Shown here piece after piece: positions 61,386 to 64,000 of a DNA stretch of 64,000 bases; position 1 is the first letter of the stretch; every line of letters begins with the position of its first letter. A program made the position numbers and the translations under genes. Below the pieces are notes generated by a model. It saw only the letters and a list, made by a program, of their open reading frames with translations, ran no database searches and was not told the origin of the DNA. The DNA comes from Sulfuriferula nivalis. Lineage in GTDB: Bacteria > Pseudomonadota > Gammaproteobacteria > Burkholderiales > Sulfuriferulaceae. The stretch spans positions 3,162,001 to 3,226,000 of the forward strand of contig NZ_AP021881.1 of the NCBI RefSeq assembly GCF_009937995.1. The letters are read 5' to 3'.

Positions 61386-63263
61386 TCATGCGTCTAATGA
61401 ATCTGCCTCATCTTCAACAACTTCTATTTTATGGTGAAACCCGCATATTAGTTCGACCTCAAACAAATCGATGATATCTATGGTCAAGCCTACTCGGGTG
61501 CCAACAGCCAGCTCTGGTAACGACGGTACGCGTGCCACGAATGGCAAGCCATCGAGCCGCACCAGGTTTTCTTTTATTACGTTGGCATTGATCTCGCTGA
61601 GGTTTTCTTGTTGTAACCAGCGCAGACACCAGTAACGTTCCATTTTACGTTGAAAATCATTGTATGCATCATGCGCTAATTCAAAATCACGCAAAATTGT
61701 GTAGAGCACACTGGCTTTGGGTGGGTATGGTGGCGCTTCGCCTTGAGCAAGGGCTATGAGCTGGCGTTGATTCACCAAGTCTATATAGCGACGTAATGGC
61801 GAACTGGACCAGGTATATTGCTCGACTCCCAGCCCTACGTGCGGACCTGGTTTTGCGCTCATTTTGACTTTGCCGTTTTGCTGGGTGCGGTAGAGTGCCA
61901 TGGTTTCGGTGTCGGCTAGCCATTTACCCCAGTTAGCGTTGACGAATATCATCAACTCAGAAACGACGCGATCTATAGGGTTGCCACGCTGCCTGTCAGT
62001 AATGGTAACGCGGTCATTTTCTACCTTGAAATTATAATCTGTACGCGGTGGCAATTTAGGATCAGGGGTTTTGCCACGTGCGGCTTCAAGTGCACCCGAA
62101 AAATGCCAGAGCAGGGTGAGCTCGTCCTGATATGAATAGGCAGGGCAATCACCGATCAAGTTGGCGTGATTGAAATCCTGTTCCAGGCATTCATGGCGTA
62201 AGTTGGCGACGATAGGCACGGTTTCGAGTTTGGTGTGCTGGCCGAGTACCTGATAGTCTGCGTCGATTTCTATATACATCGATAGCGCAGGCACTACGCG
62301 ACCTTCACTCAGGGTGTAACCATTGACCACGTCCTCAGGCAGCATAGTGATTTTGCCGCCTGGATAATAGACTGTGGATAGGCGTTGTGCTGCGATTGTA
62401 TCCATTGCCGAGTCAGGCAGTATGCCTAACGCAGGTGCGGCTATATGTACGCCGACTTGCCAATTGCCGTTTTCCATACGCTGCACAGAAAAAGCATCGT
62501 CGATTTCGGTGGTGGAGGCATCATCTATGCTGAATGCAGCGACTTCGGCTACGGGGAGTTCAGGCATGGCAGGTGCGGATTCTACCTCTGTGAAACCAGT
62601 GCCGCGCGGGAAATGCTCACGTAAAAATAGTTGCAGATGATAGTCGTGGCTGGAAGGAATGGCGCCACAGCGGTGTAGCAATTTAACTGGTGTCAGACAA
62701 GTTAATTTGCATGCGGCATCTATGGCTTTCCACGCTATTTGATTTTTGTCCGGGGCGTAAAGTAGAGCGTCAATTTGATCGGATAATGCTTCTGGTAGCG
62801 TGAAATTCGTTAGCTCTGTGACATAGGCTGCTAAGGTTTCGGCTTCACGTTGTCGTCGTTCGACGCCCGCTTTTGCAGCCGCTAGTGCTTCTGCGGGTGC
62901 GGCTTTGTAACGACCGCGCCCTTTTTTGTAGAAATGCATGGGGGATTCATGCAGCCGCATTAATATGCCGGCGGATTCTATTGGGGTCGGCGTGTGTCCG
63001 AAATATTCAGTACCGAGTTCTATAAAACCAAACTCTTCCTGGCTGGCAACTTCCCATAAAAAATCGGCATCGGTGTCATCGCGTACTTGCTGAGCGGCTG
63101 ACATCATTTCAGTCGGCGTCGGTGTGGCGAAACGCATCATGACGTTTAATAATTTGACCTTAACCCGTTTGCCATGCTGGCTATCCACTTGCAGGGAGCT
63201 GTCGTTGTCAGTGACTATCGTACCAGCCTTAAAATGGCCGTCTTCTTCATAAAGTAAATGCAT
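61386..63263 (-). CDS. RNase II/RNB-family exoribonuclease
   Basis: This 625-residue enzyme degrades single-stranded RNA from the 3' end. The catalytic RNB domain begins at about residue 240 with AFSIDDASTTEIDDAFSV, holding the Mg-binding aspartates, and has YYPGGKITMLPEDVVNGYTL and YTWSSSPLRRYIDLVNQRQ. It is shorter than RNase R and lacks a clear S1 domain at the C-terminus. The start at 63263 lies 15 bp after yqiA. Confidence 0.9.
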   Translation of the reverse strand: MHLLYEEDGHFKAGTIVTDNDSSLQVDSQHGKRVKVKLLNVMMRFATPTPTEMMSAAQQVRDDTDADFLWEVASQEEFGFIELGTEYFGHTPTPIESAGILMRLHESPMHFYKKGRGRYKAAPAEALAAAKAGVERRQREAETLAAYVTELTNFTLPEALSDQIDALLYAPDKNQIAWKAIDAACKLTCLTPVKLLHRCGAIPSSHDYHLQLFLREHFPRGTGFTEVESAPAMPELPVAEVAAFSIDDASTTEIDDAFSVQRMENGNWQVGVHIAAPALGILPDSAMDTIAAQRLSTVYYPGGKITMLPEDVVNGYTLSEGRVVPALSMYIEIDADYQVLGQHTKLETVPIVANLRHECLEQDFNHANLIGDCPAYSYQDELTLLWHFSGALEAARGKTPDPKLPPRTDYNFKVENDRVTITDRQRGNPIDRVVSELMIFVNANWGKWLADTETMALYRTQQNGKVKMSAKPGPHVGLGVEQYTWSSSPLRRYIDLVNQRQLIALAQGEAPPYPPKASVLYTILRDFELAHDAYNDFQRKMERYWCLRWLQQENLSEINANVIKENLVRLDGLPFVARVPSLPELAVGTRVGLTIDIIDLFEVELICGFHHKIEVVEDEADSLDA

Positions 63264-63278
63264 GTAAATTGCGCGTCA

Positions 63279-63830
63279 TTAAAACGCGATGATAGTCGGA
63301 ATATGTTGCGGAAATGCTAAGAAATTATGATTGCCGCCCTCAACAATGATTTGGCGGCTGTTGTGATAATAGTTAACGGCATCACGATAATCCAGTACCG
63401 TGTCCCCCGTTTCGACCATCAACAAAATTTTCTCTGGATGTGATGTGGCAGGTAAATCTAGTGCCGCCAGCTCATCTATATGCTGTTGCGTAAATTGGTA
63501 AACTTCGCCGCTGCTATAGTTAGTTTGTTCGCCTATCTGACCCGCTAACAATATGTGCGCATGGACAGCAGGATTGATCAATACGGATTTGACACCAAAT
63601 TGCTCGGCCAGCCAGGTTGCATAAAACCCGCCCAGCGAGCTCCCTATCAGAGTCGCTAGCGGATGTTGCTTAATTAAATCAGTTAACAGGGCGATTGCAG
63701 CAGCTGGGCGGTGGGGCAGGTCAGGGCAGATGCAGCCATCTGGCTCGCCGTGTTCTGACATATATGCTTGCAACGTACGTGCTTTACCCGAGGCTGAGCC
63801 ACTATTGAAACCATGGACATAAATCAGCAT
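63279..63830 (-). CDS. yqiA: YqiA-type alpha/beta-hydrolase (esterase)
   Basis: This 183-residue protein has the YqiA/UPF0227 features: LIYVHGFNSGSASGKA (start), the nucleophile elbow IGSSLGGFYATWLAEQ, and the catalytic Asp and His in VETGDTVLDYRD and GGNHNFLAF. It acts on small acyl esters; the natural substrate is unknown. Its ATG overlaps the stop of the upstream gene (TAATG), so the two are translationally coupled. Confidence 0.9.
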   Translation of the reverse strand: MLIYVHGFNSGSASGKARTLQAYMSEHGEPDGCICPDLPHRPAAAIALLTDLIKQHPLATLIGSSLGGFYATWLAEQFGVKSVLINPAVHAHILLAGQIGEQTNYSSGEVYQFTQQHIDELAALDLPATSHPEKILLMVETGDTVLDYRDAVNYYHNSRQIIVEGGNHNFLAFPQHIPTIIAF

Positions 63831-64000
63831 TAGTTCAAAGCCGTCCTGTCCATACGTAGCGCGATTTTGTCTGCAGGTTGTTGTTCTAACCAGGCTTTGA
63901 TATGTTTCGCATCATTAATACGGCCATAACGACCGCTGGCATCCAGCAGTACGATAATGACAGGTTTTTGAGCAATTTTGGCCTGCATGACCAGACAATG
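63830..64000 (-). CDS. pbpG: D-Ala-D-Ala endopeptidase (PBP7-like), C-terminal end
   Basis: Only the last 56 codons are inside the window. The segment HCLVMQAKIAQKPVIIVLLD and GRYGRINDAKHIKAWLEQQP matches the C-terminal part of S11-family D-alanyl-D-alanine endopeptidases (PbpG). The catalytic motifs lie outside the window, so the call depends on this end alone. It overlaps yqiA by 1 bp. Confidence 0.6.
   Translation of the reverse strand, partial: HCLVMQAKIAQKPVIIVLLDASGRYGRINDAKHIKAWLEQQPADKIALRMDRTALN

Overview
The window looks like a chromosomal stretch from a chemolithoautotrophic betaproteobacterium (Nitrosomonadales-like: sulfur, iron or ammonia oxidisers). The evidence is a complete alpha-carboxysome operon with form IA Rubisco, a class I fructose-1,6-bisphosphatase, storage-polymer genes, a cobalamin-controlled operon and the zapA-6S RNA-ygfA arrangement. 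The species cannot be named from this sequence alone.

Region 1 (1-9435, minus strand) is the carboxysome operon, read right to left: cbbL, cbbS, csoS2, csoSCA, csoS4A, csoS4B, three csoS1 copies, a ferritin-like gene, acRAF, mcdA (ParA type), a probable mcdB and the start of cbbQ, which leaves the window. Hairpins lie in the gaps around cbbS, and a TTA-N7-TTA-N7-TTA array (CbbR-like) lies upstream of cbbL. No cbbR is adjacent.

Region 2 (10030-25520, plus strand) is a divergent run of storage and ion-pump genes: glycogen phosphorylase, a slipin, an HdeD-like protein, debranching enzyme GlgX, an HAD gene remnant, a SpoIIAA-like protein, a proton-pumping P-type ATPase, a YHS protein, a tiny membrane protein, a CopB-type ATPase, PPK2, a zinc-ribbon protein and Zwf. 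The two ATPases share an almost identical appended C-terminal tail of DUF2934 type.

Region 3 (25600-45000) is mostly ordinary core genome: methyltransferases, a GGDEF-EAL protein and a response regulator, an ion channel, a B12 uptake operon (TonB-dependent receptor, membrane protein, adenosyltransferase, acetyltransferase) behind a cobalamin riboswitch, an MNT-HEPN pair, the ZapB-like/ZapA/6S RNA/ygfA block, a PAP2 phosphatase, a glycosyltransferase, PriA and a YefM-YoeB toxin-antitoxin pair.

Region 4 (45086 to about 53050) is a chromosomal integron: an integron integrase with the IntI-specific insert, a probable attI core, five attC sites and small cassette genes. It is interrupted by two nearly identical IS91-like elements of about 2.4 kb. 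Each carries a HUH transposase and a tyrosine recombinase whose catalytic C-terminus is reached only by a -1 frameshift at an A7 run. Each IS lies exactly between the R' box of one attC and the R'' box of the next, so the repeated unit runs from R'' to R''. This is the most unusual structure in the window.

Region 5 (53072-64000) contains three enzyme genes that may be former cassettes (DUF924, a PNPOx-like flavoprotein, an SDR), a double cyclic-nucleotide-binding plus rhodanese protein, a TMEM175-type channel, a REP-associated transposase with its inverted repeat, fbp, tonB, an RNase II-type nuclease, yqiA and the 3' end of a pbpG-like gene.
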